A stretch of DNA of 40,480 bases from Streptomyces odonnellii. Lineage in GTDB: Bacteria > Actinomycetota > Actinomycetes > Streptomycetales > Streptomycetaceae. Shown here one piece after another: positions 38,740 through 40,480 of the stretch; position 1 is the stretch's first letter, and the number at the start of each line of letters is the position of its first letter. Where the stretch lies: the NCBI RefSeq assembly GCF_000981895.1, contig NZ_LATD01000141.1, positions 1 through 40,480 on the forward strand. The letters are read 5' to 3'. The notes below the pieces were generated by a model. The model did no database searches, had not been told where the DNA came from, and saw only the letters and a program-made list of their open reading frames with translations. A program made the position numbers and the translations under genes.

Positions 38740-40437
38740 GTGTCCCAGGCCCTGCCCCCTGTCATGTCCGACCCCCTCACCAACCGCGGCACCGCGTTCA
38801 CCGCCGAGGAGCGCGCGAGGCTGGAGCTGGTGGGACGGCTGCCCGACGCGGTGCTGTCCCTGGACGAGCAGCTTCAGCGCGCGTACGAACAGCTTCAGAG
38901 ACAGCCCGGCGCGCTGGCCAAGAACGTGTATCTGGAGCAGCTCCACGACCGTAACGAGGTGCTGTACTACCGCGTCCTCGCCGATCATCTCGCCGAGCTG
39001 CTGCCGATTGTCTACGACCCCACGGTGGGCGACGCGATCAAGCGGTACAGCCATGAGTTCCGCCGCCCGCGCGGCGTCTATCTGTCCATCGACCATCCGC
39101 AGGACATCCGGCCGGCCCTGGAACACCAGGGGCTCGGCCCTGACGATGTGGACATGCTGGTGGTCACCGACGCGCAGGAGATCCTCGGGATCGGCGACTG
39201 GGGCGTCAACGGGGTGCAGATCTCGGTGGGCAAGCTCGCCGTCTACACCGCGGCGGCCGGCCTGCACCCGGACCGCTGCATCCCGGTCGTACTGGACGTG
39301 GGCACCGACAACGAGACGCTGCTCAACGACCCGCTCTACCTCGGGGTACGGCGCAGCCGCACGCGCGGGAAGCTGTACGACGAGTTCGTGGCCTCCTATC
39401 TGGAGACCGCGGCCGAGTTGTTCCCGCACGCCCTGCTGCACTTCGAGGACTTCGGCCCGGACAACGCCCGCCGGATCCTGGAGCAGAACGCCGGCCGCTA
39501 TCGGATCTTCAACGACGATCTGCAGGGCACCGGCGCGATCACCCTCGCGGCCGTCGTCTCGGCGCTGAAGGTCACCGGGACACCGTTCAGGGACCAGCGG
39601 CTGGTGGTCTTCGGCGCGGGCACCGCCGGCGTGGGGATCGCCGACCAGCTCGTGGAGGCGATGGTCCGCGACGGCCTGGACCGGGACGACGCGGTGCGCC
39701 GCGTGTGGCTGATCGACAAGCAGGGCCTGCTCACCGACGACATGGACGATCTGCGCGACTACCAGCGCGGATACGCCCGGCCGGCCTCGGAGGCGGAGGG
39801 CTGGGCCGGCAACGGCGCGATCGGCCTGGCGGCGACCGTACGCAATGTACGGCCCACCATCCTGATCGGTACCTCCACCGTCCCCGGAGCCTTCACCCGG
39901 GAGGTGGTGACGGAGATGGCCCGGCATGTCGAACGGCCGGTGATCTTCCCGCTGTCCAACCCCACCGAGCGGATCGAGGCCATGCCCTCCGACATCCTCG
40001 CCTGGACCGACGGCAAGGCGCTGACCACCGCGGGCATCCCGGTCGGCCCCGTCGATCTGAAGGGCGTACGGCATGCGATCGGGCAGGCCAACAACGCCCT
40101 GCTCTACCCCGGGCTCGGTCTGGGCACCATTGTCTCCCGCGCCCGCCGGGTCACTCCGGGCATGCTGCTCGCCGCCGCCGAGGCCGTCGCGGACCAGGCG
40201 CGGGTGGGGGCGCCGGGCGCGGCGCTGCTGCCGCCGGTGGCCGATCTGCGTGCCTCCTCCGCGACCGTGGCCGTGGCCGTCGCACGGGCCGCGATCACCG
40301 AGGGGGTCGCCGAGAACCGTCCGGCGGACCTGGTGCAGGCCGTGCAGGACGCGATGTGGCAGCCACGGTACGGGCCCCTGCCGGGCCTGGCGGACGGGGG
40401 CCACGGCCGGAGCCCGGACGGAGGCGGTGCCCGATGA
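38740..40437 (+). CDS. NAD-dependent malic enzyme
   Basis: A 565-residue oxidative decarboxylase: L-malate plus NAD(P)+ gives pyruvate, CO2 and NAD(P)H. Catalytic Tyr92 is in LPIVYDPTVGDA and Lys166 in QISVGKLAVYTAAAG. Metal ligands are in LLHFEDFGPDNA and FNDDLQGTGAI, and the nucleotide-binding loop is VVFGAGTAGVGIADQL. The length matches the large SfcA/MaeA group rather than MaeB with its phosphotransacetylase tail. The start GTG 38740 has GAGGAG seven bases upstream. It can draw off C4 acids made from glyoxylate and propionyl-CoA by the ethylmalonyl-CoA pathway, an inference from shared neighbourhood only. The last 20 residues are glycine-rich. Confidence 0.95.
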   Translation: MSQALPPVMSDPLTNRGTAFTAEERARLELVGRLPDAVLSLDEQLQRAYEQLQRQPGALAKNVYLEQLHDRNEVLYYRVLADHLAELLPIVYDPTVGDAIKRYSHEFRRPRGVYLSIDHPQDIRPALEHQGLGPDDVDMLVVTDAQEILGIGDWGVNGVQISVGKLAVYTAAAGLHPDRCIPVVLDVGTDNETLLNDPLYLGVRRSRTRGKLYDEFVASYLETAAELFPHALLHFEDFGPDNARRILEQNAGRYRIFNDDLQGTGAITLAAVVSALKVTGTPFRDQRLVVFGAGTAGVGIADQLVEAMVRDGLDRDDAVRRVWLIDKQGLLTDDMDDLRDYQRGYARPASEAEGWAGNGAIGLAATVRNVRPTILIGTSTVPGAFTREVVTEMARHVERPVIFPLSNPTERIEAMPSDILAWTDGKALTTAGIPVGPVDLKGVRHAIGQANNALLYPGLGLGTIVSRARRVTPGMLLAAAEAVADQARVGAPGAALLPPVADLRASSATVAVAVARAAITEGVAENRPADLVQAVQDAMWQPRYGPLPGLADGGHGRSPDGGGAR

Positions 40438-40480
40438 ACTGGCGTGGACGGAGGCGCGGAGGCGGGCGCGGGCATGGGGA
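40434..40480 (+). CDS. Possible start of a further gene, truncated by window edge
   Basis: ATG at 40434 overlaps the malic enzyme TGA as ATGA, the usual coupling arrangement here. It would encode MNWRGRRRGGGRGHG before the window ends. Third-position GC is poor in this frame; another frame with GTG at 40444 has better codon use but no ribosome binding site. Too short to identify. Confidence 0.2.
   Translation, partial: MNWRGRRRGGGRGHG

Noticed and set aside
37009..40404. 1131-codon minus-strand open frame opposite the malic enzyme and repair genes
   Set aside because: Composition is typical of an antisense shadow in high-GC DNA; the real genes on this stretch have complete motifs and start signals.

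Overview
The window is about 40 kb of very GC-rich chromosome. Third codon positions are almost all G or C, GTG starts are frequent, genes often overlap by ATGA or GTGA, and several genes have a TANNNT box 6-7 bases before the start codon and no ribosome binding site. Together with the gene content (crotonyl-CoA carboxylase/reductase, PAS-GAF-SpoIIE-ATPase phosphatase, MmyB-type XRE regulator, FemABX, psd/pssA), this points to a Streptomyces or very close relative. From memory, the order 3-hydroxyacyl-CoA dehydrogenase, TetR, ccr, meaA, HpcH/HpaI, MaoC, acyl-CoA dehydrogenase, psd, pssA matches the S. coelicolor region around SCO6475-SCO6467. This is ordinary chromosomal DNA. I see no prophage, integrated element, insertion sequence, CRISPR array, rRNA or tRNA.

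Layout. 1-11.1 kb: a partial DUF5107-type gene; a DUF6204 gene; two GNAT acetyltransferases; a tightly coupled minus-strand operon of four peptidases (M55 D-aminopeptidase, M20, S9, S66 LD-carboxypeptidase) that looks like muropeptide or D-amino-acid peptide turnover; an NmrA-type reductase; a HEAT-repeat protein with the only in-frame TTA codon I found; RidA; and an Rv2578c-type radical SAM protein with a good LexA/SOS-box match in front. 11.4-18.6 kb: a 14-TM MFS exporter with three fused carboxypeptidase-regulatory-like repeats, a PAS-GAF-PP2C-ATPase phosphatase, and a divergent quinone-oxidoreductase/XRE pair.

18.9-29.9 kb is the metabolic core. A tandem-duplicated 3-hydroxyacyl-CoA dehydrogenase and a TetR regulator precede a five-gene ethylmalonyl-CoA pathway operon (ccr, ethylmalonyl-CoA mutase, beta-methylmalyl-CoA lyase, MaoC hydratase, acyl-CoA dehydrogenase). 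It turns acetoacetyl/crotonyl-CoA into glyoxylate and propionyl-CoA, and it also supplies ethylmalonyl-CoA for polyketides. A hairpin terminator then separates it from psd-pssA (phosphatidylethanolamine synthesis), which ends in a 12-bp-stem terminator.

30.2-40.5 kb: a FemABX-type peptidyltransferase; a striking tandem array of seven hairpin-forming units with an exact 104-bp period over the last six; glycerate kinase; a Nudix hydrolase; a secreted protein of unknown function; a sirtuin; an alkylation-repair pair (Ogt and an AdaA-AlkA fusion); and an NAD-type malic enzyme. Glycerate kinase and malic enzyme fit downstream of the glyoxylate and C4 products of the ethylmalonyl-CoA pathway.

The signals least explained by standard annotation are the 104-bp array, the SOS box, a perfect 21-bp palindrome between the MFS and phosphatase genes, and the MFS/CnaB-like fusion. 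I did not find convincing evidence of a wholly new multi-gene system.
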